Below, in pieces: positions 23,276-34,906 of a stretch of 64,000 nucleotides of DNA. The notes below the pieces were generated by a model. The model was not told where the DNA came from. It saw nothing but the letters and a program-made list of their open reading frames with translations, and did not search any database. Numbering within the stretch: the first letter of the stretch is position 1; every line of letters starts with the position of its first letter. The translations under genes and the position numbers were made by a program. Source of the DNA: Rugalucina vietnamica. Taxonomy: Eukaryota > Mollusca > Bivalvia > Lucinida > Lucinidae. The stretch is taken from contig OZ024871.1 in assembly GCA_964017185.1 (NCBI GenBank), positions 58,021,226 through 58,085,225 of the forward strand, read 5' to 3'.

Positions 23276-24594
23276 TAATTAATCAGGACTTCTATTCAAA
23301 ACATAAGCAAGCAAACAAATAGCTTTACATGTGTATATATCGTTTCTCTGATACGCATACAAAAGCTGTTAGCTAGCAGATATGTTACAATATAGTGTTA
23401 TATGTTTATGGGCTTAGATGTGGGTCATAAATGAAACACAAACAGGCTCGCCAGTTCTTTAGGAAAGCGGTGTGTCTGTTGAATAAATAAAACGCAGTTT
23501 TAGCACATTAGCTCATTACAACACAGTTTGGTACCTTGGAAAAAAAATGACTAAAATCGTGTGATGTCTTCGAAAGCAAAATAAATAAAACGATGTTTCA
23601 AGTCCAATTTCTTTATCTCCAGTCGCCTATGTTGGTATATCTACAACTTTCGAAGGGTGGCGCAGTTTGGTATCATTCGCGTTTAAATGGTTTCAATATA
23701 CAGCGATATATGACGTTGCCATTCTATGCCACCCCCGAATTAAATCACATATCAAGTGATTAACCTACTTTAGAAGCCAACATGATGCATTTATTGAACG
23801 TTTACTTTATATAATCCTTTGCATTTTAATTAGAAAACGTTCTGACGGTGTTTTGCACGTTAAAACAAGATTTTTGGTTCCGTGTTTGTTTTACCCAAAT
23901 TATGTAGATCATCCGTGTTGTGTAGCATCACCATCCGTGGTAAGTTGCACCTTGAAGCAAACTAGGTTGATTTTTAAACATAGAGTTACGGCATACAAAA
24001 AATCTTTTCCAGTTTGATGCATGGTACAAATATATTCCATAGATGTCGAAAATTAGTTTTGAAGAGACATTTGCACGAAGCCAAACAAAACATTTCTACA
24101 AATATAAAAAAATCGGAAAACAGACGATAAAATAGTGATTTACGAATTAAAATCGCTTGTATCTATAGTTAACACAAATCTTTTGTTATGGAATTGAACC
24201 ATTCTCAAGATAAACCATTTCGCATCAGCTCCGCATAAAGACATTTTATATAGGAACAATTTAAAGGCTATATGTTGACGTTTTCCTACCTTGTGTATTC
24301 CCGAGACATTGTTGTTTATATCCGCGTTTGGAAGACCTTTCCGCGTTTGTTGTATCTGGATGAACGGTGTGAGGATTGTTTGTCACCTATTGTATAATCC
24401 TCAAGTGCGGTGCCTTGGGCAAAACACAGCTTGATACTTTAAACAGGCTGCTAAAATGAAACATTAAACATGTGCATGTTCTACATATCTGAGTGCGTAT
24501 TTGAACTAAGATACGTTATGAACAGTATCTAATTATCTATCTAACCAACCCTCCTATGTACAGGCTTTGCCATATTATTAACATTACTGCATTG

Positions 24595-24650
24595 GTTTGG
24601 TAGTTCCGGTATTTCGTAGTAGTTCCGGTATTTCGTGGTAGTTTGGTAAA
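24595..24650. repeat. Short tandem repeat, TAGTTCCGGTATTTCG twice
   Basis: Two adjacent units of about 20 bp, followed by a partial third (GTAGTTTGG). Confidence 0.7.
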
Positions 24651-24861
24651 TAACAGTACCGCTCAATGTACCTTTAGAAAGAACTTGGCGCAATATGGCC
24701 CATACTACATCCCTTTGAACGTTTTCACTACTTCCAAGGGGTCTGGCTTTTATATTTTATTAAATGCATTTAAGGATTATACTAAAAAAATTTTTAGATA
24801 TCCTAAAATCATGCTGAATTTTGGTTATAAATTATGAATTTAGAATATCTTTAAATCGAAT

Positions 24862-24921
24862 TGTGGACATCCAAATATCAAATTATGGATATGCTTGATT
24901 CATAGAAAATTTGGATGTCCA
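24862..24921. repeat. Small hairpin (TGGACATCCAAAT arms)
   Basis: TGGACATCCAAAT at about 24863 and its complement ATTTGGATGTCCA at about 24908 face each other across about 32 bases. Confidence 0.7.
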
Positions 24922-25015
24922 TATATACGTACAGTTAAGGATATCCTTAAATATTTAAAACCTCTCCGACCTATTGCGGGGCAAGGGTCAGCATTACAGT
25001 GACGTTTCTTGAAGT

Positions 25016-26103
25016 TTTCGACAGGGAAGTGTCTCGGCGTCCGGTACCGGACGAATTAGGCTAGAGTCTCCGCGTCCGGCAATGCCGGACACCGAGCCTA
25101 TCCTCACTGGAATGGCTCCGTGTCCGGCACTACATTTTTCCTACCAGTTTCTTGGTTGTAAGTAGTAAAAAGTACAAATAATTTGATTACTATCAATACA
25201 GTTTGAAGAATAGTTTTTTTTTCATTCGTGTTCCGCCATTTTGAAAAGGGGATGTAACTCTTAATTTGTTTTTGTCTTGTGTAAAGATGAAACTGTAGCG
25301 AATTCAATATCACGTTGCATTTCGGTTGTTGAATAAAAAATATATATCTTGTTGTTTTAACATAATTATCTATCAAATAAGTTCTTTAAGCCCATGAATT
25401 TAACCTTGCGTTAAATGATGCCAATTAGCCTCTTCTCATCTTTAAGGTAGCTATAGCCAGCTAACCGCGAATTGCGCGCCTCTTTTGTTCCTTTTGAAAT
25501 GATCTCCGACAATAAACGACCATTCTCAAGTAAAACAGACAGACAATATAATTGCTCAGCTAATAAGGACATTTAGGCATAAATCTAATTTTACATAATT
25601 ACTGCCACGCTAAACTTTGATCAAATCCTGTATGAAAAACAACCTTTATGAGAATCACTTTTCATTTAATATAGTAATTATCATTAACAATTGTGAGTAA
25701 GTCAAATAATCAATGTATCGTTTACTTTTTGCTGATTAAAAAAGTTTTACCAGCCTTTACCATTTAGCATATACGGAGCGAACAAATATCTTATATTTCT
25801 GTTTCACTAGCCCTTATATCAAACGGCATATTGCGATTGGACAAATTGTCACTGTAAAAATCCAATATGGCGGCGTTCGATGTGAAAAATATCTAGCGAA
25901 TTCATTTTGTTATACATTAGCCGGTATTAATCTGATTTATGTTTCTTTTGTTATCATTTACTACCAGGAAACTTGTAAGAAAAATGTAGTGCCGGACACG
26001 GAGCCATTCTAGTGAGGATAGGCTCGGTGTCCGGCATTGCCGGACGCGGAGACTCTAGCCTAATTCGTCCGGTACCGGACGCCGAGACACTTCCTTTCGA
26101 CAG
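25016..26103. mobile_element. Non-autonomous DNA transposon with perfect 9-bp target duplication
   Basis: The element is 25025-26094 (1070 bp), flanked by TTTCGACAG at 25016-25024 and 26095-26103. The inverted ends run about 117 bases with a single mismatch and begin GGAAGTGTCTCGGCGTCC. Each end contains a perfect 16-bp palindrome, CGTCCGGTACCGGACG, and a hairpin GTCCGGCAATGCCGGAC. No transposase frame is present. Nine-base duplications with GG-starting long inverted ends fit Mutator-like or Merlin-like elements; the choice is inference. The near-identity of the two ends indicates a young insertion. Confidence 0.93.
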
Positions 26104-26823
26104 GTTATATTTGTGACGTTTAACCGATGTGTTTCCACATTGGAACTTTGGATATAAACACATTTTTTTATGTGTATACAGCTGTCAAATGCAGATTTGT
26201 ACCAACTATTGCCAAATTCTCTGATGACCAGTTGAACATGTGAAACCAATTTCATGTGAAACCATTTGATGTCATAAGTTTTTTTTTAAACGTTTTTCGG
26301 ACTGCATCTGAACTTTTATACACAGAATTCAAACTACAATGCCGCCAGGGCTTACACATTTAGATAAAGTTGATTGTACATGATTTCAGCATTGAAAGAT
26401 TTGAAACCAACGCTGTGGCAAGATAAAATGGTCATTTCAACCTTTTCATATGTACAAAAACAATGCTTTGAGATATAGAGACAGTTTATGCCTCAGATAG
26501 TGGTACATGGTGGTAGCAAACTGGAAAGACAAATCCAATAATTTTGATTTAGTGACTGCGATGAAATATCGAAATAAATGCCTTAAAATGGCTAAATTTT
26601 GAGTGTACAATGGTTTCTGTATATTTTCAACAAATTTCATTTGCATTTTTAACCCTTATCTAGCTCCAAAGCAGCATATATATAGCTTTATAACCTGGAG
26701 ATATTACTGATGTTTGTTTTGATATATTGTTCATAGTTTTATCGCAACTGATGCTCGTATGACAAACTTTTGAACATTTGTGGTCAGATGTTACGAAAAG
26801 GTTTTCAAATTTTGATAGTTTTT
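26104..26823. other. Intergenic stretch without a supported gene
   Basis: AT-rich sequence with short open frames only; nothing recognised. Confidence 0.4.
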
Positions 26824-27650
26824 AGCTCGCCTGTACGAAAGTACAGGAAGAGCTATTGCAGTCACCCCGGCGTCAGCGTTAGCGTCGGCGTCGGCGTTAG
26901 CGTCGGCGTTGCTCAAAATGTTAAAGTTTTTGGTTAAAGTTTTTATAAGGCTATATCTCTTGAACATGTTGATGTACTAAGTTAATACTTTGCATGTTGG
27001 TAGATATTGGTCTGAAGTTTTATGCTGTACCATCATGGACCACCTGGTCTGAAGTTTTATGCTGTACCATCATGGACCACCTGAGTAACTTTGAGGTCAA
27101 GGTCACGGACTTAGAAATTTTGTGTTAAAGTTTTTGGTTAAAGTTTTTGTAAGTCTATATCTCTTGAATATACAGATGGATCAAGTTGATACTTTGCATA
27201 TTGATAGATATTGGTCTGAAGTTTTATGCTGTACCATCACAACCCACCTGAGTGACCATGAGGTCAAGGTCACGGACTTAGAAAATTTTGTGTTAAAGTT
27301 TTTGTAAGTTTGTATCTCTTGAAGCTTGTGCTGAGATGGATTAAGCTGATACTTTGCATATTGATAGATATTGGTCTGAAGTTTTATGCTGTACCATACC
27401 CACCAGAGTGACCTTGAGGTCAAGGTCATGACTTAGAAATTTTATGTTAAAAATATTTTGGGTCAAAGTTTTTAAAGTCTATATCTTTTGAATATGTTGG
27501 ATTATGTTGGTATATACATGTAGTGGTTTTAAGATGTACCATCATGGCGAACCTGAGAGACCTTGAGGTCAAGGTCATGGGTCATAGATTTTAATAGATT
27601 TAGTGGCAAAGCATAAGTCAGGCGAGCTACGCTGTCCTGCGACAGCTCTT
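26824..27650 (+). repeat. AGCTCGCCTG-type repeat element, copy 1
   Basis: Begins AGCTCGCCTGTACGAAAGTA, whose CCTGTAC...GTACAGG forms a terminal hairpin, followed by AGAGCTATTGCAGTCACCCC and a GGCGTC/GCGTTA run. It ends in a second hairpin, GAGCTACGCTGTCCTGCGACAGCTC. The interior is about four tandem units of 150-170 bp, each with GGTCTGAAGTTTTATGCTGT or a relic of it and GAGGTCAAGGTCA. A second copy lies in reverse at 46553-47420. It carries no protein and is of unassigned class. Confidence 0.85.
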
Positions 27651-27821
27651 ATTTATAAACCATTATAAAAATACCAAATATATGAATTGTGTAATTGAAA
27701 CTGTGGTATGTAATAGTCATGACATGTCTTTTTTATACTTCAGGCTTTGGAAAGCTGATTACTAAGAAAAAAATTGATATCACTTTTTATATGCTATTTT
27801 TTAGGGTGTCCGAAATGGCCT

Positions 27822-28954
27822 GTATCATCCGAAGAGTGGCTATTTTCTCTTACGCACAAAGTTACAAACAGTTCATATTACCCTTTTTTAATGGTTGATG
27901 AAAAACAGTATAAGAACACAAGGAAATTTTTTTGCTCTGCGTTAACCTTCGGAAAACATTGTTGCCGATATGTGTCCGAAACAAATTTTTGTATCATCCG
28001 AAGAGTGCTTTTCACAAAATGTTGGTCTGTGATTTTGTTCTCTGTTTCTCTATTTTGTTTTTTTACCTAAGCTTTTCACAAATTAAGATGTGATGATTTG
28101 TAAGCCAAAAATCTTGTATCATGGTATGCTGAACTGAAAAAAAAAATGATTTTTAGAAATTCGGCTTCCTAAGCTCATTCTTAGGACACACATATAAAAT
28201 TCATATAAAATTAATATGCAGTGATGAATTAGGAAACATATGAGTGATCATTGTTATGCTTTGGTTTTATTTAAATAATAGATGCATGTATTAAAATCTA
28301 TATTATTCTTGGGTTTGTATCATCTGAAGAGCTCTTCGGACGATACATAGTACTCTTCGGACAATACAGCTCTTGAATTGTATCATCCGAAGAGTTCTAT
28401 GTATCGTCCGAAGAGTTCACTTACAATTTTAAAAGAGATTAAAATCGAAAAAAGAAGCTTTTATAATATAAGATATCTATGAAGTAGCTTTATGGTGTAA
28501 ATTATGAAAAAATCATGAAAAAGTTTCAAAAGCTGTATCATCCGAAGAGCATTGTGTATCATTCGAAGAGCATTGTGTGTCGTCCGAAGAGCATTTGTAT
28601 CATCCGAAGAGCTGACTGTAATGCTTTACAAAAAAAAATGTCCAATATCTTTTGGAAAGGTTTGGGTTGTATGTCAGAGAAAGCAATACCAACAACACAT
28701 CCTTGAGTAAGACAGATGTTTGCATTCACTTCTCTAAGAAATAACTTAAAAAAAAAACATATAAAAAATGTTACTTTGATACAGTACTTCAAAAGATGTG
28801 GAAATTAAATACATAAGCAAATTCAAAGCAACTTTGGTCCATGTTTGTTTTTTGGATGAAGGACTAAACTTATAATAAAACATGAAAAGACAAACAACAC
28901 AGTTTTCATTCTTTCAGTTATTGGCTTTAAAAGGTGGTTGTAGCGTCCGAAGAG
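27822..28954. repeat. Scattered 15-bp motif GTATCATCCGAAGAG, twelve copies
   Basis: Direct copies at 27822, 27991, 28317, 28380, 28401, 28535, 28556, 28577, 28597 and 28940; inverted copies at 28332-28346 and 28353-28367. Most are exact or one base off; 28577 and 28940 differ at two. Four at 28535-28611 and two at 28380-28415 are spaced 20-21 bp. The others lie 130-340 bp apart in unrelated AT-rich sequence. The head-to-head pair at 28317-28346 forms a perfect-loop hairpin of about 15-bp arms with one mismatch. Weaker relatives (TGTCCGAAA at 27807 and 27973) lie nearby. No known family. Confidence 0.9.
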
Positions 28955-29365
28955 TTTTCAGGGGTTCATCTCGAAAAAAAGACACTGTCAGCAAATATGG
29001 CAAAAAGTTATCTTCTCATTACCATTTCTGGTTATAGCAGTGATTAGGCTATAACATAATGCTAAAAAGATGATGATTTGAACAAGTTGAAAAATCGACA
29101 CCCAGGAAACACTTTTTGTCCATTTTATCTTGCCACAGCCCTACAGTATATATCTCAGCGCACAAGCTAAAACACAAAGTGGAAATCGTCAATTTTATCA
29201 CGTTTTGAAACCCGTCCTGCACGGCCCTATCATAATGCAGAAAACTGGTCATATCAAGCATGTTATTATTTCAAATTGCACCAATTGTCTAAAATATAAT
29301 TGTAAGGTATTGCTGCTTGAAATCATTACTAGTGGTAAAGATGCAGAATTGAATGAGGATTTTAG

Positions 29366-29436
29366 TTATGTAACCATTTTTTGCTGGAACATTATGTAAC
29401 CATTTTCTTGCTGGAACATTATGTAACCATTTTCTT
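29366..29436 (+). repeat. Tandem repeat, 27-bp unit, about 2.6 copies
   Basis: Units of TTATGTAACCATTTTYTTGC followed by TGGAACA, abutting the left end of the foldback element. Confidence 0.85.
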
Positions 29437-30044
29437 ACTCAAAATTTGATAAGCATCAAAGTTTTATTTTCCATACAGCACAGTGTAGAACGCCCCGGGT
29501 TTGACCTAATTTAATGAAATCCCCAAAGAGCAAGAATGGCAGTCTCGTTTGTTTTTTGTTAGAGAATGTCTCGAAGCTACTGACTAAAAGAAATTTGAAA
29601 CCAGAAATGTCCTACAGAGTCCATGGAACAGTTCTAAAATTTGAATTTTGACAAAAACATTGGTTCTTTTGAAACTTGGCCCACACATGACAATTACAAG
29701 CTAGCTTTTATCCTGCATTGCACACATCTGTTAGAATGCACTTCAGACTGACTTTCATAGAGAAATCGATTTTAAGTCGAATTTTCGTGCTCCTGTGGAC
29801 TTTTAGAAAAATGCCATTATTTCAGGACTTTTAGAAAAATGCAAAGATGGCTCAATGGGCTATGGTAGGACATTGCCTGTTTCAAATTTCTTGTAGCCAG
29901 AAACTTCAAGGCATTATCTAAGAAATATCAAATGAGACTGACATTTTGGTCCTTGGGCATTGTCATTATTTTGGGGTCAAACTCAAGGTGTTTTGAATTG
30001 TGTTGTATTTAAAATAAATACTTGATGCTTATCAAATTTTGAGT
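29437..30044. mobile_element. Foldback element, 608 bp, arms about 300 bp each
   Basis: The left end ACTCAAAATTTGATAAGCAT and the right end (complement at 30014-30044) match. The similarity continues inward through GTTTGACC (29500), ATGGCAGTCTC against its complement near 29935, and AGAAATTTGAAAC at 29589 against its complement near 29880. The two arms nearly meet at about 29740. No target duplication or coding frame is evident. Confidence 0.8.
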
Positions 30045-30127
30045 AGTATACTAAGTAAGCGCTAATTTTTTTTTTATAACAGGATGTCCACAATTTGAGT
30101 GAAACAAAATTCCCTGACAATTACCTG

Positions 30128-30143
30128 ACCCCCCCCCCCCCCC
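30128..30143. repeat. Homopolymer C run
   Basis: About fifteen consecutive C bases; prone to length error. Confidence 0.9.
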
Positions 30144-30503
30144 GAATCGAATCAAACTTCCCTGACTAAAATTTGTGTATTTGGATGTGATTTTCTCGCA
30201 TCTTGGGAGGCGTAGAGTGCCACTCTCTTCAGTTTCTTTGCAAAAAGAGAAATAATGCTATATTATTAATAAAAACATAATTCTATTGTTATTAAATTCA
30301 TTATCAAATAAAACATGATTATTCTTGTTATCTTTTGCAATTCCTAATCCTGTCTTCCAAAATTCTCTGATTCTTCGTTAAATTGTGGCTGAAAATGCAA
30401 AATTCCCTGACTGATGTCAAAATTCCCTGACAATTCCCTGACCTTGAAAATTTTCCCCGGACTGTGGACAGCCACAGTCATAAGTATGTGAAAAGGAACC
30501 CCC

Positions 30504-31618
30504 ATGGAGGGCCAGATTAATGTAATCTTGGAATTATTAGCATACCATTCCTAGATGATTACCACCCTGCAGGAACAGCTGACAAGCCTGACTGAAGAGG
30601 TGGTCAAGCTGCAAGAGAAACCACAGGGAAGAAAGGCCAGTACAGGAGAAAACCCACCTCTACCACCCCAGCGAGGACAAGGACAATCTAAATATCTACC
30701 ATTGAGAGTGAGCCAGATGGTCCAAGTGTAAACCCTGATATCATACACATACCAGACAAAGACAAAGGACAAACACCTTCCTTGCCAAAATCAACACCCA
30801 AACCAACAAGGCTAAACAATAAAAGTCAACAAAATGCTACACAGAAAACGTCTACAAAGCGAACTAAGAACAAAACTTTGATTATCGGGGACTCTATCAT
30901 AAAGGGGATCAATCCTAAAGGACTGAAAGATTATGTTCACTGTAATGGAATTTTGGTAGCAACAGTAGAAACTGTCACTGATCAGATATCTGTGTATGAC
31001 CTCAAAAACTTCGATACAGTTATCGTATCAGTAGGAGGAAATGATGTTTCAAATGGTGCAGATATTGAATGGGTTGAGGACAAATATGATAAACTAATCC
31101 AGTTCATCAAAAAAGCTAACCCCCAGATTAAAATTGTACTGTGTACAGCTTGCCCTCGTCTAGACTCTAATGTTACTGACCTCAATGACATTATCAAGAT
31201 ATTGAGTGCTGAACACAAAACAGAATTTGTTGACATGGATCAATACTTCCGTAACTCTGATAGAAATCCAGTCTTCCGATATTATAACAAGGACAAAATA
31301 CACTTGTCACATGCTGGGATACGCAGATTGCTGGACAGCATAGAAAAGTCTTGTAACACTGTAAAGCTGGTTGAGGACTTCCATAAGTGTGTGTATGGAA
31401 GGCCTTCAGGTAGCCAAAGAGGGCATAGCCAGACCTCTGATCAACAGTGGAGTAATGGGCCACGGGGACAACGACCACAATGGAACAGACGTCGACCAAA
31501 TAGTCAGGAGAGATCAACCCATCGTAGCTGCGCAAAATGTGGGGAATCCAACCATGCAACATTTCAGTGCAAACACAAGACACAGATAAAATGTCATCTG
31601 TGTGGACCTAGGACATAA
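30504..31618 (+). pseudogene. LINE ORF1, SGNH/GDSL-esterase-type protein with zinc knuckle
   Basis: ATG at 30504 starts a frame (MEGQINVILELLAYHS) broken by TAG at 30552; it resumes in the same frame with a short heptad region (TLQEQLTSLTEEVVKLQE), then a one-base frameshift near 30690 leads into the main frame ending at 31618. That frame holds IIGDSIIKG (block I of SGNH hydrolases), SVGGNDVS (block with Gly-Asn) and DKIHLSHAG (catalytic Asp-x-x-His), followed by an Arg/Gln/Asn-rich linker. A CCHC knuckle, CAKCGESNHATFQC, ends it; a second knuckle (CHLCG) is broken by a frameshift at about 31608. Esterase ORF1 proteins are known from CR1-group LINEs. Confidence 0.85.
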
Positions 31619-31796
31619 ACAATCAAAGTACCCGAGCACATAGGATTTCGGCAATGATGCCCTGACTTTTGAGTCCTTAAATGCATACTCTATATTTAAC
31701 TCTATTTGTAGTGAGTGCAACAAAGACTCCTGTGAATGTATCTCTGTTCATGCTGATATTGTTGATGAATATTCAACGACAAAGAGCAAATCTTCA

Positions 31797-32606
31797 TTGA
31801 ACATGTCAGAAGTGAATAATTCCTTTAACATGACACACTTCGATAATATTTATGAAAAAGAAACTTCTGTTGAAAGTGATGCATATTCTATTCCAAGTTT
31901 GTACAGTGCTTCAACCATTAATGATTCTGTGCATGATATAAATATATATCCCTTGCAGGCTCAATGCAATACCATGAATTTAAGATTACGAGGTAAAGGA
32001 ATGCGAGTAGGTCATTTTAATATAAGAGGTGTTTGTGCTGGTGAGAAGATAGATCAGTTGAAAATGAAGTTGCAGTCTAGTGCAAATGACATTAGTGTTT
32101 TAGGTGAGTGAGAGTAAGCTCGGTGATGATATACCAGATTCTTTTATTTCCATAGAAAACTTTCAGTGTGTAAGAAAAGACAAGACCCAAGGATCTGGAG
32201 GACTTATCGTGTATGTAAGAAGTGATGTTTCATTTTCACGAAGAAAGGATTAGCATTTTGAAAGCTTATGGATTGAAATTTTCCCTAAAAACAGTCAGTC
32301 TTTTTTAATTGGAAATTTTTATAGAAATCCAAACTCAAATATATCTTGGAATGACACTTTTGATGAACAAGTAGAGATGGCACATGATGAAGGTAAAGAA
32401 GTTTTCTTGCTAGATGACTTCAATAGAGATTTGTTAAATGCACAATTCAAAATCAATGGCTTGACAATAAAAATTCACTTGGATAAACGCAACACATTAA
32501 AGAACCCACACGTGTTGTACCAAATGCCAGCGCAACACTCCTGGATCATGTCTATTCTAATTTCTCTGTCAATATTCAGTTTTCAGATGTCCCCAAAATT
32601 GGTTTA
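31797..32606 (+). pseudogene. LINE ORF2, endonuclease part, multiply broken
   Basis: GMRVGHFNIRGV (about 32000) is the start of the endonuclease domain, and ISVLGE at 32093-32110 is the usual catalytic ISET position with a changed residue, followed directly by a stop. Then KTQGSGGLIVYVRSDV, ESLWIEIF and LIGNFYRNPN are recognisable, with another stop at about 32251, and FLLDDFNRDL stands where functional enzymes have GDFN. The remainder of the domain before the reverse transcriptase is missing at the repeat insertion. Confidence 0.8.
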
Positions 32607-32662
32607 ATTAAGGATGTTCGCTGCTAACATTTGACATTTCGGAACTTCCGGTTTTTCTTTTT

Positions 32663-34869
32663 AGCTCACCTGAGCCGAAGGCTCACAAGGTGAGCTAATA
32701 GGATGGCCATGATCCGGCGTCCGTCCGTCGTCCGTCCGTCGTCGTCGTCGTCCACAATTTCAAAGATCTTCTTCTCTGAAACCGCTTGGCTGATCTAGTT
32801 GAAATTTTATGTGGAGCCTCCTTGGGTAGTGGCATTTCAAGTTTGATCGCGAAATCCAGGTCACATGACCAAGATGGCCGCCACGCTCATATATGGTAAA
32901 AACCACTCAAAAATCTTCTTCTCCAGAACCGGTGGGCGGATTTCCACGAAACTTGGTATGTAGCATCGGGGATGTCAGCCCATCATAGTTTGATAAAATG
33001 ATGACCCTTGGATGACCTTGACTTATTTTACGGCAAGGTCAAATTTGGAAACATAGGCTTTTACATGGGAAAAAGTGAAAACTATGGATTTTTGGAAAAC
33101 TATTGCAGCCTGAGGCCTGAAAAGTGGTAGATGCAAACAACTTATGGAGTAGATGAAGGTATGTGATTAATGTAGGTCAAGGTCATCTCTTGACCTTGGC
33201 CAGTCTGTCGTCCATACACACTTTTCAAAGATCTTCTTCTCTGAAACTGCTTGGCAAATCAAAGTGAAATTTTATGTGGAGCATCCATGGGTAGGGGAGA
33301 CGAAAGTTTGATTGCAAAATCCAGGTCACATGACCAAGATGGCCGCCAAGCCCATATATGGTAAAAACCACTCAAAAATCTTCTTCTCTAGAACCGGCTG
33401 GCCGATTTTCATGAAACTTGGTATGTAATATTAGCGACCTCAGCCCATCATAGTTTGATCAAATGATGACCATTGGATGACCTTGACCTATTTTACGACA
33501 AGGTCAAATTTGGAAACATAGGCTTTTACATGGGAAAAAGTGAAAACTATGGATTTTTTGAAAACTGTTGCAGCCTGAGGCCTGAAAAGTGGTAGATGCA
33601 AACAACTTATGGAGTAGATGAAGGTATGTGATTAATATAGGTCAAGGTCATCTCTTGACCTTGGCCAGTCTGTTGTCCATACACACTTTTCAAAGATCTT
33701 CTTCTCTGAAACTGCGCGGCCAATCAAAGTGAAATTTTATGTGGAGCATCCATGGGTAGGGGAGACGAAAGTTTGATCGCGAAATCCAGGTCATATGACC
33801 AAGATGGCCGCCACGCCCATATATGGTTAAAACCACTCAAAAATCTTTTTCTCCAGAACCGTTGGACCGATTTCCACGAAACTTTTTATGTAGCATTGGG
33901 GACCTCAGCCCATCATAGTTTGATAAAATGATGACCCTTGGATGACCTTGACCTATTTTACGGCAAGGTCAAATTTGGAAACATAGGCTTTTACATAGGA
34001 AGAAGTGAAAACTATGGATTTTTTGAAAACCATTGCAGCCTGAGGCCTGAAAAGTGGTAGATGCAAACAACTAATGGAGTAGATGAAGGTATGTGATTAA
34101 TATAGGTCAAGGTCATCTCTTGACCTTGGCCAGTCTGTTGTCCATACACACTTTTCAAAGATCTTCTCTGAAACTGCTTGGCAAATCAAAGTGAAATTTT
34201 ATGTGGAGCATCCATGGGTAGGGGAGACGAAAGTTTGATCGCGAAATCCAGGTCACATGACCAAGATGGCCGCCACGCCCATATATGGTAAAAACCTTTC
34301 AAAAATTTTCTTCTCCAGAACCGGCAGGCCAATTTTCATGAAACTTGGTATGTAGCATTTGGGACTCCAGCCCATCATAGTTTGTTGAAATGATGACCCT
34401 ATGATGACCTTGACCTATTTTACGGCAAGGTCAATTTTGGAAACATAGGCTTTCACATGGGAAAAGGCGAAAACAAACTGTTGCAGCCTGAGACCTGAAA
34501 GTTGCTAGATGCAGACAACTAATGGAGTCAATGAAGGTAAGTAATGTAGAGCTTGATTGCCTGATGCTTCATGCCAAGTTTCAAAATCATAGGTCTTCTG
34601 GTTCTGGAGAAGAAGATTTTTAAAGGTTTTTGCTATTTATAGCCATGGCGGCCATCTTGGTCATGTGACCTGGACTATTTATACAAACTTTCGTTCCCCC
34701 TTCCTAAGGATGCTCCACATGAAGTTTGGCTTTGATTAGCCAAGCGGTTTCAGAGGACAAGATGTTTGAAAAGTGTGGACAACAACAACGACGACGACGA
34801 CGCCAACGACGGACGCCGGAGCATGGGTATACTATAAGCTCACCTGTGAGCCTTCGGCTCAGGTGAGCT
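32663..34869. repeat. AGCTCACCTG-type repeat inserted in the LINE, with both outer ends alike
   Basis: Starts AGCTCACCTGAGCCGAAGGC with a hairpin, followed by GTCCGTCC/GTCGTC simple sequence, and ends ACGACGACG...GGCTCAGGTGAGCT. Both outer ends are thus the same terminus in opposite orientation: about 1.9 kb in reverse (32663 to about 34540), then about 0.3 kb forward. The reverse part holds about three to four tandem units of about 465 bp, each with CACATGACCAAGATGGCCGC and AAGGTCA/TGACCTTG blocks. It belongs to the same family as the copies at 50-62 kb. Confidence 0.85.
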
Positions 34870-34906
34870 AAAAAAGGGCGAACATGAAATTTATGAACCC
34901 GAGGAT

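Larger units (their letters stand above)
21854..24387. mobile_element. Putative 2.5-kb DNA transposon with long inverted ends
   Basis: The left end GGTGACAATTAAGG...CCAGATACAACAAACGCG, then GTCTTCCAAACGCGGATATA, is matched in reverse complement at the right end (24310-24387), over about 75 bases. Further inward, GGTGCAACTTACCACGG (22289) pairs with its complement at about 23938, and related GCGGATCAT / ATCCGTG blocks follow, so the ends carry extended subterminal inverted repeats. A 128-codon frame at 22261-22647 lies inside but matches nothing I know. Target duplication is unclear (TATAAA left, TATTGTATAA right). Class not assigned. Confidence 0.72.

Noticed and set aside
28535-28611. CRISPR-like direct repeats with 21-bp period
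   Set aside because: Spacers are only 5-6 bases, copies also occur inverted, and the DNA is eukaryotic.
30551-31583. Minus-strand frames overlapping the LINE ORF1
   Set aside because: Shadows of the esterase-type ORF1 on the plus strand.
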